From JAJXZJ01 sp050012855 (GTDB taxonomy: Bacteria > Verrucomicrobiota > Verrucomicrobiia > Limisphaerales > J093): a stretch of 64,000 bases of DNA. Location of the stretch: contig JBEKGJ010000011.1 in NCBI GenBank assembly GCA_050012855.1, positions 32,980 through 96,979 on the forward strand, written 5' to 3'. Shown piece after piece: positions 44,587-55,325 of the stretch. How positions within the stretch are numbered: position 1 is the stretch's first letter; each line of letters starts with the position of its first letter. Under the pieces are notes generated by a model. That model had not been told where the DNA came from. It did not search any database and saw only the letters and a list, made by a program, of their open reading frames with translations. Both the position numbers and the translations under genes were made by a program.

Positions 44587-45675
44587 ATGAAGTTTGTGGA
44601 CGAATACCGCGAGGCCGCGCCGGCGCGAGAGTTGGCGGCGGCCATTGGTCGCGCCGTCACGCGGCCGTGGACCATCATGGAAATCTGCGGCGGCCAAACC
44701 CACGCCATCGTTAAGTTCGGCCTGGACCAGTTGCTGCCGCCGCAAGTCACCTTGGTTCATGGACCCGGCTGCCCTGTCTGCGTCACGCCGCTCGAACTCA
44801 TTGACGAGGCCATCGCCATCGCCTCCCAGCCCGGCGTCGTGTTCTGCTCCTTCGGCGACATGCTCCGCGTTCCCGGCAGCCGGACGGACCTCCTTTCCGT
44901 GAAGGCCCGCGGCGGCGACGTGCGCATCGTTTATTCGCCGCTCGACGCGGTGAAGCTCGCCGTCGAACTTCCGGACCGCGAGGTCGTGTTCTTCGCGGTC
45001 GGCTTCGAGACGACCGCGCCGGCCAACGCGATGGCCGTGGTCCAGGCCCGACGCGCCGGCCTCCGCAACTTCTCCCTGCTGGTGGCCCATGTCCTGGTGC
45101 CGCCGGCGATTGAGGCGATCCTCGGGTCACCCGAGAACCGCGTGCAGGGGTTCCTCGCCGCCGGTCACGTCTGCGCGGTGACCGGCTGGCGTGATTACGA
45201 GCCGCTGGCCGCCAAGTACCGTGTGCCGGTTGTCGTGACCGGCTTCGAGCCGCTCGACATTCTGCAAGGCGTGCTGCTGTGCGTCGAAGAACTCGAAGCC
45301 GGACGGGCCGCCGTGGTGAACCAGTACGCCCGGGTCGTGCGCCCGGACGGCAACGCGCCGGCGCAACAAACGGTTCGCGCGGTCTTCCGCGTCATCCCCC
45401 GCCGGTGGCGCGGTCTCGGCGTGATCCCCGCCAGCGGCCTTGGCCTGCGCGAGGCATTCGCGGACTTCAACGCCGAGGCGCGCTTCGGGGTCACCGGCCA
45501 GGGCGCCGTGGAATCCGCGGAGTGCCTGGCCGGACTCGTTCTGCAAGGCGTGAAAAAGCCGCATGAATGCCCGGCCTTCGGCGTGAACTGCACGCCCGAA
45601 CGGCCGCTCGGCGCGCCCATGGTCTCGAGCGAGGGCGCCTGCGCCGCCTATTACCGATACCGCCGCAGCCGATGA
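44587..45675 (+). CDS. hypD: Hydrogenase maturation protein HypD
   Basis: HypD is the iron-sulfur scaffold on which, with HypC, the Fe(CN)2CO group of NiFe-hydrogenases is built. ATG 44587 gives MKFVDEYREAAPARELAAAI. Motifs are IMEICGGQTHAIVKFGLDQLLP, LVHGPGCPVCVTPLE (Cys ligands), FFAVGFETTAPANAMAV, FLAAGHVCAVTG and the cluster-end KPHECPAFGVNCTPERPLGAPMVSSEGACAAYYRY. It is 362 aa. hypE follows after 34 nt. No hypC, hypA, hypB, hypF or hydrogenase genes are within the window. Confidence 0.97.
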   Translation: MKFVDEYREAAPARELAAAIGRAVTRPWTIMEICGGQTHAIVKFGLDQLLPPQVTLVHGPGCPVCVTPLELIDEAIAIASQPGVVFCSFGDMLRVPGSRTDLLSVKARGGDVRIVYSPLDAVKLAVELPDREVVFFAVGFETTAPANAMAVVQARRAGLRNFSLLVAHVLVPPAIEAILGSPENRVQGFLAAGHVCAVTGWRDYEPLAAKYRVPVVVTGFEPLDILQGVLLCVEELEAGRAAVVNQYARVVRPDGNAPAQQTVRAVFRVIPRRWRGLGVIPASGLGLREAFADFNAEARFGVTGQGAVESAECLAGLVLQGVKKPHECPAFGVNCTPERPLGAPMVSSEGACAAYYRYRRSR

Positions 45676-45709
45676 CCGATGAAGCCAGTTACCCCTCACC
45701 GCGATCGCC

Positions 45710-46759
45710 ATGACGCCTGATTTCAACGCCTCCTGCCCGCTGCCGCTGACAGATTACCCGCAGGTTCTCATGGCTCATGGCGGTGGTGGCCGGCTGATGC
45801 AGCAGCTCATCGAGACCATCTTCGTCGCCACGTTCGACAACCCGTTGCTCGCCCAGCGACACGACGGCGCGGTGTTCGAGACCGTCGGCGCGCGGCTCGC
45901 GTTCACCACCGATTCCTATGTTGTCCAGCCGCTGTTTTTTCCCGGCGGCGACATCGGCACGCTCGCGGTCAACGGCACGGTGAACGACCTGGCGATGTGC
46001 GGTGCCCGCCCGCGCTGGCTGAGCGCGGGTTTCATCATCGAGGAAGGCCTGCCGATGGAAACGCTCCAGCGCGTCGCGCAATCCATGCGGCGCGCCGCCG
46101 ACGCCGCGGGAGTCCAGATCGTGACGGGCGACACCAAGGTCGTGGACAAGGGCAAAGGCGATGGTCTGTTCATCAACACGGCCGGCATTGGCGTGCGCGA
46201 ACACGCCGCCACCATCGGCCCCGGGCAGGTGCGTCCCGGCGACGCCGTGTTGTTGAGCGGCGACGTCGGCCGGCACGGCATGGCAATCATGTCCGTGCGG
46301 GAAGGGTTGGAGTTCGAGGGCGCGATCGAGAGCGATTGCGCGCCGCTGGCTGCGCCGGTGCGGGCATTGCTCGACGCCGACATCGGGGTGCATTGCCTGC
46401 GCGACCTGACCCGCGGCGGCCTCTGCGCGGCGTTAAACGAAATCGCCACCGCCGGCCGCGTGCAGGTTCACATCGAGGAAGCCGCCGTGCCGATCATTGA
46501 ACCCGTGCGGGGGGCCTGCGAAATCCTCGGGCTCGACCCGCTGTCGGTGGCAAACGAGGGCCGCTTCGTGGCGTTTGTCGCGGTCGCGGATGCCGACCGG
46601 GCGGTGGAGATTCTGCGCGGCCATCCGGTTTGCGCCAATGCCAGCCGCATCGGCACCGTCCGCGCCGATTCGCCGGGCCTGGTCACGATGCGCAGCCGCA
46701 TTGGCGCGGAGCGCATCCTGGATCTGCTCAGCGGCGAGCAACTGCCGCGTATCTGCTAA
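45710..46759 (+). CDS. hypE: Hydrogenase maturation protein HypE (carbamoyl dehydratase)
   Basis: HypE dehydrates the carbamoylated C-terminal Cys (from HypF) to a thiocyanate, the source of the CN ligands. The AIR-synthase fold starts with VLMAHGGGGRLMQQLIETIF and continues with FTTDSYVVQPLFFPGGDIG, VNDLAMCGARP and GDTKVVDKGKGDGLFINTAGIG. The chain ends in PRIC, the essential C-terminal Cys (residue 349). All motifs look intact. It is convergent with the fucosidase gene (19-nt gap). Confidence 0.97.
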   Translation: MTPDFNASCPLPLTDYPQVLMAHGGGGRLMQQLIETIFVATFDNPLLAQRHDGAVFETVGARLAFTTDSYVVQPLFFPGGDIGTLAVNGTVNDLAMCGARPRWLSAGFIIEEGLPMETLQRVAQSMRRAADAAGVQIVTGDTKVVDKGKGDGLFINTAGIGVREHAATIGPGQVRPGDAVLLSGDVGRHGMAIMSVREGLEFEGAIESDCAPLAAPVRALLDADIGVHCLRDLTRGGLCAALNEIATAGRVQVHIEEAAVPIIEPVRGACEILGLDPLSVANEGRFVAFVAVADADRAVEILRGHPVCANASRIGTVRADSPGLVTMRSRIGAERILDLLSGEQLPRIC

Positions 46760-46778
46760 AGCGACCGCGAACCGTGCC

Positions 46779-48134
46779 TCAAAGCACCTGCGGCGCGCCC
46801 TTGATTTCCAGCACGACCACGCCCGCGTGGGGCGTCGGCGAGGCGGGCGGTAGCCGAACTACGGTTCCTTCTGTCCTGGATTCGACGGTCAGCCGCTTCC
46901 TGCCCGCAAGCAGATACGCTTTCATCACGGGGCTGGTCAGCGGAACCGCAAGTTTGCCGTCGGCAGGCCAGTCGAAGACGAGCAGGTAAATCTTGCCCGG
47001 TTTCTGCGTGGCACGGCCCCAGGCGAGCTTCTTGAAGGGACTGGCGGTGGAGCCATAGACCGCCTCGTGATTGGTCTTCATCCACGCGCCGATCTCCGCC
47101 AGGCGCTGGACGCTCGCGGCGGGGAAAAGCCCCTCGCTGGTGGGCCCGATGTTGAGCAGGTAATTACCGCCCTTGCTGGCGCAGTCAATCAGGTTGCGAA
47201 CCAGCGCGGTTGTGGACTTCCAGTGCTGGTCGTTCTTGTTGAACCCCCAGTGATCGTTCATCGTCATGCAGGATTCCCAGTCCACGCCCGGCCCGAACCC
47301 GGTCGGCGGGATTTCCTGTTCCGGCGTGCCGTAGTCGCCGATCCTGCCCACTTCGCGGAAGCCGACGTTGCTGGGTGAATCCACCGGCTTGCCCACGCGG
47401 TTGTTGATGATGATCTTCGGCTGAAGACCGCGGACGTAGTCGTAAAGGTCCAGGCCGCGCTCCGCGGTCCAGGGTTTTTCCCACTGGCCATCGAACCACA
47501 GGATGCCGATGGGACCGTAGCGGGTGAGCAGTTCCTTGAGCTCGCCCTTCATGTAGGCGGTGTAGCGGTCCATGTCCGGCGGCGTGCTGGGCGCCTTGTC
47601 ATTCCAGGCCCGACGAACGCCCCAATCTGGATGGTGCCAGTCCATGATTGAGTGATAGAAGCAGAGCTTGAGGCCGGCGTCCTTGCACGCGGCGGCGAGT
47701 TCCTTCAACGGATCGCGCTGAAATGGCGTGGACTTGATACACCAGTCGGTGAGATCGCTGCGGAACATGCCGAAGCCATCGTGATGCTTGCTGGTGATGA
47801 CGATGTACTTCATGCCGGCGTTCTTTGCCATGGCGACCCACGCCCCGGCGTCGAACTTCACCGGGTTGAACTGCTGCGCGTATTTCTCGTATTGCGACAC
47901 CGGCATGTGGGTTTCCTCAAGAAACCACTCTGCGTAGTTGGTTTTGCCCTGCCATTCGCCCGCGGGCACGGAATAGACGCCCCAATGGATGAACAAACCG
48001 AAGCGGGCATCGCGGAACCAGGCCATGCGCGCGTCGCGCTCGGCGGCGGTCTCGGCCATCGTGGCCACGGGCGCAAAGGCGAGGAGCACGAGCAGGATGG
48101 CGGTAAGTTGGTGAAACATGCGTTGGGGTTTCAT
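46779..48134 (-). CDS. Secreted alpha-L-fucosidase, GH29
   Basis: ATG 48134 gives a signal peptide (MKPQRMFHQLTAILLVLLAFAPVATMA). ATG 48155 and 48119 are alternatives. GH29 landmarks are RDARFGLFIHWGVYSVPAGEW, KYIVITSKHHDGFGMF and the nucleophile Asp215 in GILWFDGQWEK. Others are LQPKIIINNRVG and GGNYLLNIGPTSEGLFPAASVQRL. The enzyme releases alpha-L-fucose from glycans such as fucoidan or host glycans outside the cytoplasm. The sequence ends soon after the catalytic and C-terminal beta-domains (about 450 aa). No other fucose-catabolism genes are nearby. Confidence 0.94.
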   Translation of the reverse strand: MKPQRMFHQLTAILLVLLAFAPVATMAETAAERDARMAWFRDARFGLFIHWGVYSVPAGEWQGKTNYAEWFLEETHMPVSQYEKYAQQFNPVKFDAGAWVAMAKNAGMKYIVITSKHHDGFGMFRSDLTDWCIKSTPFQRDPLKELAAACKDAGLKLCFYHSIMDWHHPDWGVRRAWNDKAPSTPPDMDRYTAYMKGELKELLTRYGPIGILWFDGQWEKPWTAERGLDLYDYVRGLQPKIIINNRVGKPVDSPSNVGFREVGRIGDYGTPEQEIPPTGFGPGVDWESCMTMNDHWGFNKNDQHWKSTTALVRNLIDCASKGGNYLLNIGPTSEGLFPAASVQRLAEIGAWMKTNHEAVYGSTASPFKKLAWGRATQKPGKIYLLVFDWPADGKLAVPLTSPVMKAYLLAGRKRLTVESRTEGTVVRLPPASPTPHAGVVVLEIKGAPQVL

Positions 48135-48200
48135 GGATTGACAGGTCGTGATCATTACTGGAACGGGCCCAGCCTAGCGCAAAGGTGGACCGGACTTCAA

Positions 48201-48238
48201 CCCCGATTCCCCGATTCCCCGATTCCCCGATTCCCCGA
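48201..48238. repeat. CCCCGATT 8-bp tandem tract
   Basis: Four copies of CCCCGATT (48201-48232) are followed by CCCCGA. The tract lies in the spacer between the fucosidase and SET-domain genes. It is likely prone to copy-number change. Confidence 0.8.
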
Positions 48239-48274
48239 GAAGCCCAAGACCCCAAGGCCGCCCCAACCTGACGT

Positions 48275-48667
48275 TCAGCCGGCCAAACCCAATTTCCTCG
48301 CCGCGTCGGCGTCGAACGCGAAGTAGTCGCAGGTGATCTCCTCCCCGGCGGCAATTTCCCGCCACGCCACGGTCGTGACCGGTCGCACCGCGTCGGGCGC
48401 ACCCGTGTTCGGGTCGGAGGAATGGTTCATGAAACAGGCATGGTCGCCGTCGAGCGTGACGCGACCGGTCTTGCGGCTGACGAACCCGAACCACCGCACA
48501 TGCGCCCGCGCGGGCGCGGGCAGCGACGCCACTTCATCCGGCGAAAACTCGCGGTCGAATCCCGCCACGAAGCGCCAGACGGGGGTGCCGCGCGGAATCA
48601 ACTGGGCCGCGAACAAACCAAGCCCATGAATCGCACTCGGCGTCACGCGCGTGATGACCAACATCAT
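48275..48667 (-). CDS. SET-domain protein, minimal lysine-methyltransferase-like (130 aa)
   Basis: A compact SET fold is visible. SAIHGLGLFAAQLIPRGTPVWRF is the start motif and FMNHSSDPNTGAPD carries NHSSDPN (SAM and knot region). EIAAGEEITCDYFAFDADA is the GEELTxDY region with the catalytic Tyr. There are no pre- or post-SET domains. Bacterial stand-alone SET proteins exist but substrates are rarely known. It is short but complete. Both Met1 and Met2 are possible starts. Confidence 0.87.
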   Translation of the reverse strand: MMLVITRVTPSAIHGLGLFAAQLIPRGTPVWRFVAGFDREFSPDEVASLPAPARAHVRWFGFVSRKTGRVTLDGDHACFMNHSSDPNTGAPDAVRPVTTVAWREIAAGEEITCDYFAFDADAARKLGLAG

Positions 48668-48763
48668 GCGCGCATCGTCCGGGCACCGACGCGAAGGGTC
48701 AACGAGAATGCGAGAATGCGGTCCAACCAGGCCGGGCGAGAGGCACGTTCCGATCGCCCGCCG

Positions 48764-49786
48764 TCAGAACTCCCCTTCCGCCTCCGCCGTGACGCGCTGG
48801 GTGAAGCCTCTGAGGTTGGCCTCCTCGGCATAGAGCATCAGCCAGCCGATGCCGACAAACGCCAGGTCGCGCCCGCGCCGGATGATCGCGTAAGCCGGCC
48901 CGAATGCTCCGGGCAGTCCCGCCAGGCTGCAGATCAGCGTGATGCCCGTCTCCTGAACCCCGATCGAGCCTGGAACAAGGAAACCGATCAGCCGTGACAC
49001 GCCGATGAATGACTCGATCGCCACGGCGTGGAACCAGTCCACTGGCATCCCCAGCAACCAGGACACCAGGAAAATGTCCGCCGTGTCAAAGATCATCCAG
49101 GCGCACGCATAGCCGCCGGCGCTGAGCAGGAAATGGCGACGGTCATGCCGGTAGAAGTCGAGCACCTGCCGGTCAATGTTCACCAGTTTGGCCACGCGCG
49201 TGTGCCAGGCGGTGTGGCCGGCGCCAAACTGGTTGGCCAGTTTCAACAACAACGCGAAAATGCCGCGCGATTGCAGCCAGATCATGGCGCCCAGCAGCGC
49301 GACGCTGAATACCAGGATCGCGATCATCGCCGGTCGCACACCGGCCTTTTCGCCCGCGATGTGGAGAAACGCCGCCGCCCCCAACGCGATGAACGACACC
49401 TGCATCAGCGTCTGGATGGTCCGGCCGACGATCACGCTCGCCGTCGCCTCCTGGCCGGAAATGCCGCGTTTGTGCAGGAGATAGACCTTGACCGCTTCCC
49501 CGGCCACGGTGGCGGAGGGAATCACGTTGTTGACCGCCTCGCCCGACCAGCGCACGCGGCAAAAGCTCCCATACGACACGCCGTGGCGGTCGCGATTGCC
49601 AAAGGCGAAGAACCAGCCCAGCGCGTCGGCCGCCTGCGTGCATGTAAACGGAACCAGGACCAGCGGCGCCCACCAGCCCAGGCGCGACACGGTCCGCCAG
49701 ATTTCCGCCGCGCCGGCGCGATGGACGAACCAGCCGAAGGCGGCCAGGCCCGCCACCAGCACGAGCAAACGGAGGACGTGTTTCAT
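48764..49786 (-). CDS. Flippase-like membrane protein (lysylphosphatidylglycerol synthase TM family)
   Basis: ATG 49786 starts MKHVLRLLVLVAGLAAFGWFVHRAGAAEIWRTV, a typical first helix. About seven to eight hydrophobic segments follow. These include the core NNVIPSATVAGEAVKVYLLHKRGISGQEATASVIVGRT and the late IGFLVPGSIGVQETGITLI. This matches the integral domain seen in MprF and in HpnL-like proteins. The fold is linked to lipid flipping, for example of hopanoid or glycolipid intermediates. The long frame extending to 50512 is an antisense shadow of the U32 peptidase gene. It is divergent from that gene. Confidence 0.88.
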   Translation of the reverse strand: MKHVLRLLVLVAGLAAFGWFVHRAGAAEIWRTVSRLGWWAPLVLVPFTCTQAADALGWFFAFGNRDRHGVSYGSFCRVRWSGEAVNNVIPSATVAGEAVKVYLLHKRGISGQEATASVIVGRTIQTLMQVSFIALGAAAFLHIAGEKAGVRPAMIAILVFSVALLGAMIWLQSRGIFALLLKLANQFGAGHTAWHTRVAKLVNIDRQVLDFYRHDRRHFLLSAGGYACAWMIFDTADIFLVSWLLGMPVDWFHAVAIESFIGVSRLIGFLVPGSIGVQETGITLICSLAGLPGAFGPAYAIIRRGRDLAFVGIGWLMLYAEEANLRGFTQRVTAEAEGEF

Positions 49787-50023
49787 GAACGGCCGGGTTT
49801 GCACCGGGCCGCCCAACCATAGCGGGAAAGGCCCTCGCCCGGCAACTGCCGAAGCAGCGTGCGGGCCGATGCAAAACACGCCCTCAGGCGAACGCCGCCG
49901 GCGGGTGCAGTCTTCGGCCGCAGACCCGCCGCCCGCCACCGTCATGGCCCGGCGGTCGGGGCCCATCATTCTCGGCCGGTGATTGCAGGTGCGAGAACCC
50001 GCCAGGAGCGTTAAGCTGGCGGC

Positions 50024-52621
<2,598 letters not shown>

Positions 52622-52678
52622 CGCTGATTTGCCTTTGGTTTTGCCCGTTCCGGGTGTTGAATCTCTGGAAAACACGCT

Positions 52679-53017
52679 ATGAGCCAGACCCATCCTTTGA
52701 CCACCACGGCGTTTGACCTGCCCGGCTATCGCCTCGTGCGCGGATTCGGCGTCGTGCGCGGCATCATTGTCCGCTCGCGCTCCGTCATCGGGAACCTCGG
52801 CGCCAGCATCCAGAGCTTTTTCGGCGGCAACATCTCGCTCTACACGAGTCTGTGTGAGCAGACGCGCGAGGACGCCTTTCGCCAGATGCTCGAACACGCC
52901 GCCGAACTCGGGGCCAACGCGGTCATTGGCGTCCGCTACGACGCGAACGAAATCACGCCGGGCGTCACCGAGGTCCTCTGCTACGGCACGGCGGTCCAGG
53001 TGCAGCCAGCCGCGTGA
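52679..53017 (+). CDS. YbjQ/UPF0145 family protein (112 aa)
   Basis: The small protein has the UPF0145 core: YRLVRGFGVVRGIIVRSRSVIGNLGASIQSFFGGNISLYTSLCEQTREDAFRQMLEHAAELGANAVIGVRYDANEI. The fold forms a pentamer and has been linked to heavy-metal binding, without a settled function. It ends with the TGA of GTGATG at 53015-53017, overlapping the next ATG by 1 nt, so the two are coupled. Confidence 0.93.
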   Translation: MSQTHPLTTTAFDLPGYRLVRGFGVVRGIIVRSRSVIGNLGASIQSFFGGNISLYTSLCEQTREDAFRQMLEHAAELGANAVIGVRYDANEITPGVTEVLCYGTAVQVQPAA

Positions 53018-53505
53018 TGGGGAAGGCGATGAAAACCCGCAAGTCCTGGGCCGAAAAGCTCGCCGACGACAAGGGGCTGCCCCGGGTCCAGCGGGTGACA
53101 GGCGGTTTGAGCCGGCGATGGGGAACCGGCACCATGGTGATCCCGGCGCCCCGCGAGGTGGATGCCCTGATGAAGCAGGTGCCCCGCGGGCGCGTGACGA
53201 CCATCCATGAACTGTGCGCGGCGCTGGCCAGCCGGCACCACGCGGACTTTGCGTGTCCGTTGACGACGGGCATTTTCGCCTGGATCGCCGCCCATGCCGC
53301 GGCGGAGGCCGCGGCGGCCGGGCGCAAAAGGGTCACCCCTTACTGGCGCACACTCAAGGCGGGCGGGGAGTTGAATTCGAAATATCCCGGCGGCATCGAA
53401 ACCGTGCGGCCGTTGCTCGAAACCGAGGGCCACCGGCTCGAGACGCGTGGCAAACGCTGTTTTGTCGCCGGCTTCCGCGAACGGCTGTTTTCCCGTTTTG
53501 TCTGA
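53017..53505 (+). CDS. MGMT-related alkyltransferase-like protein lacking the acceptor cysteine (162 aa)
   Basis: The start is taken at ATG 53017 by stop-start coupling with the YbjQ gene. The DNA-binding part has VPRGRVTTIHELCAAL, as in O6-alkylguanine transferases. Where those have PCHR with the acceptor Cys, this protein reads PYWRTLKAGGELNSKYPGG (Tyr109). ATL proteins have Trp in that place. The family is therefore probably a DNA-lesion-binding protein or a divergent MGMT-like protein, not a functional transferase. The length and a basic N-terminal extension (1-40) fit MGMT-family proteins of unknown role. GspE follows 16 nt downstream. Confidence 0.8.
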   Translation: MGKAMKTRKSWAEKLADDKGLPRVQRVTGGLSRRWGTGTMVIPAPREVDALMKQVPRGRVTTIHELCAALASRHHADFACPLTTGIFAWIAAHAAAEAAAAGRKRVTPYWRTLKAGGELNSKYPGGIETVRPLLETEGHRLETRGKRCFVAGFRERLFSRFV

Positions 53506-53521
53506 ACCCCAAGTCACGCTC

Positions 53522-54748
53522 ATGAACGAAACGAACGAAACAACGCGTTATCTCCAGTCCGTGCCGGAAGGCGGTGCGATCGAGATTGCCCACCTGGTCA
53601 ACTGCCTGATTCTCGATGCGGTGACCGCCGATGCCAGCGACATTCACATCGAGCCGTGGGAGAGCACGATCGCCGTGCGTGTCCGCCTTTCCGGCGTGCT
53701 GCAGGAACTGGTTCATTTGCCGCTCGACGTGAGCGAGAAGGTTTCCGCCCGCATCAAGGTGATGGCAAATCTGGTTTCCTACCAGATGGACCTGCCACAG
53801 GAGGGCCACGTGCCGGCGAGTCCCGAATTCGGCAACGTCGAACTGCGCGTGTCGTTTTTTCCGACCGTGCGCGGCGAGAAGATTGTCATCCGGATTTTCG
53901 ATCCGCGCAACCGCAGCTTCGACCTGGCCGGGCTGGGCTTCGAGGACGAGACGTTGCGCGGCCTGGTGCGGCTGCTGTCGCGCCCCAACGGCCTGATCCT
54001 GCTCACCGGGCCGACCGGATCGGGCAAGACGACGGCGATCTACGCGGCCCTGACGTACATCATCAACCGCTCCGGGCCGTCCGTCAGCCTGAGCACCGTC
54101 GAGGACCCGGTCGAGTTCCACCTGCAAATGATCAGCCAGGCCCAGATCAACCCGGCCAAGGAGTTCACCTACCCGCGCGCGCTCCGCTCGCTCATGCGGC
54201 AGGACCCGCAGGTGATCATGATCGGCGAGATCCGCGACGCCGAAACCGCCGGGATCGCGGTTCAGGCGGGTCTGACCGGCCACCTGATCATCAGCACGAT
54301 TCACGCCGGCAGCACCGCCGGCATTTTCGCCCGGTTGATCCACATGGACATCGAGCCGTTCCTGCTGTCCTCCGCCATCACCGGCGTGCTCGGACTCCGC
54401 CTCATCCGCACCAACTGCCCGCACTGCTCGCAGCCCATCGAAGCGGAACCTTCCATGTTGAAATACCTGCCGGCCGAGGCCCTGGCCACCGCCACTCTCC
54501 GCCGGGGCACCGGCTGTCGTCACTGCCTTGAAACCGGTTACAGCGGACGCACGGCCCTGACGGAGTTGCTCGTTGTGGACGAGGTCCTGCGCGACGCCAT
54601 CCTCCAGAAGCTCCCCACCCGCTCGCTCCAAGACATCGCCGTCCAGCAGGGCATGTCGAACCTCTGGCAAAACGGTCTGCGCCGCGTTTTGCGTGGCCAA
54701 ACCACGATGGAGGAAATCCTGCGCGTGCTGGCGGCGGACGCGTTCTAG
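53522..54748 (+). CDS. GspE/PilB-type secretion or pilus ATPase, short form (408 aa)
   Basis: ATG 53522 follows the previous stop by 16 nt. DASDIHIEPWE marks the N2 domain. Walker A is GPTGSGKTT (163-171). A Walker B-like PQVIMIGEIRDAETA, the Asp box (VEDPVEF) and LTGHLIISTIHAGST are present. The C-terminal zinc site has CPHC and CRHC. The usual N1 domain of PilB/GspE (about 150-200 residues) is missing. The prepilin at 56825 may be a partner of the same type IV pilus or type II system. No inner-membrane platform or secretin gene is in the window. Confidence 0.93.
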   Translation: MNETNETTRYLQSVPEGGAIEIAHLVNCLILDAVTADASDIHIEPWESTIAVRVRLSGVLQELVHLPLDVSEKVSARIKVMANLVSYQMDLPQEGHVPASPEFGNVELRVSFFPTVRGEKIVIRIFDPRNRSFDLAGLGFEDETLRGLVRLLSRPNGLILLTGPTGSGKTTAIYAALTYIINRSGPSVSLSTVEDPVEFHLQMISQAQINPAKEFTYPRALRSLMRQDPQVIMIGEIRDAETAGIAVQAGLTGHLIISTIHAGSTAGIFARLIHMDIEPFLLSSAITGVLGLRLIRTNCPHCSQPIEAEPSMLKYLPAEALATATLRRGTGCRHCLETGYSGRTALTELLVVDEVLRDAILQKLPTRSLQDIAVQQGMSNLWQNGLRRVLRGQTTMEEILRVLAADAF

Positions 54749-54758
54749 GGCGGGAGGC

Positions 54759-54787
54759 GGGGGAACCGGAGAACGGGGAAAGCGGAG
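54759..54787 (+). repeat. Left inverted-repeat arm before the four-helix-bundle gene
   Basis: GGGGGAACCGGAGAACGGGG (54759-54778) plus AAAGCGGAG lies directly before ATG 54788. It is imperfectly inverted in the tract at 55246-55301 on the other side of the gene. Confidence 0.65.
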
Positions 54788-55192
54788 ATGGCAGAGCGGA
54801 TCAACAATTATCGCGAACTACGCGTGTTCCAGGCGGCGATGGTGTCGGCGTTGGACATCTTCGACTTGACCCGGCGCTTCCCAGCGGAGGAGCGATACGC
54901 GTTGACGGATCAAATCCGGCGTTCGTCGCGATCGGTTTGCGCCAATATCGCAGAAGCGTGGCGCAAACGCCGTTACCGTGCGGCGTTTATTGCGAAACTT
55001 AACGATGCCGAGAGTGAAGCAGCCGAAACTCAAGTTTGGTTGGAATTCGCTCTCCGACATGGCTATCTGGCTCATGAAAACCATGCGCAACTCGACCAGG
55101 CTTACGACGGCATCATCGGCCAACTGGTGCGCATGATTGACGAGGTGGACAAATGGTTGATCCGACCACGAACCGACGATCCGACAGCATGA
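54788..55192 (+). CDS. Four-helix-bundle protein (23S rRNA intervening-sequence-type family, 134 aa)
   Basis: The family pattern is clear: YRELRVFQAAMVSALDIFDLTRRFPAEERYALTDQIRRSSRSVCANIAEAWRKRRYRAAFIAKLNDAESEAAETQVWLEFAL. In several bacteria such proteins are encoded in intervening sequences inside 23S rRNA genes; others, like this one, stand alone. The function is unknown, possibly RNA binding or protein-protein contacts. Inverted GGGGAAACGGAG-type repeats flank the gene, which suggests it inserted as a cassette between gspE and the HpnI-like gene. Confidence 0.92.
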   Translation: MAERINNYRELRVFQAAMVSALDIFDLTRRFPAEERYALTDQIRRSSRSVCANIAEAWRKRRYRAAFIAKLNDAESEAAETQVWLEFALRHGYLAHENHAQLDQAYDGIIGQLVRMIDEVDKWLIRPRTDDPTA

Positions 55193-55245
55193 CTGCTCTT
55201 GCCGGTGCCGTAGCAGGGAGGACGACGGCGACCGCCACAGTCCGT

Positions 55246-55301
55246 CTCCGTTTCCCCGGGTCCCCGTTTCTCCGTTTCCCCCCCGGGTCCCCGTTTCTCC
55301 G
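55246..55301 (+). repeat. Right repeat arm with two tandem copies after the four-helix-bundle gene
   Basis: CTCCGTTTCCCCGGGTCCCC + GTTT (55246-55269) is repeated as a 27-nt version with three extra C (55270-55296). Its reverse complement contains GGGGGAAACGGAGAAACGGG, matching the arm at 54759-54787. Confidence 0.7.
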
Positions 55302-55325
55302 CCCGCCGGCTGCTCCACGCTCACC

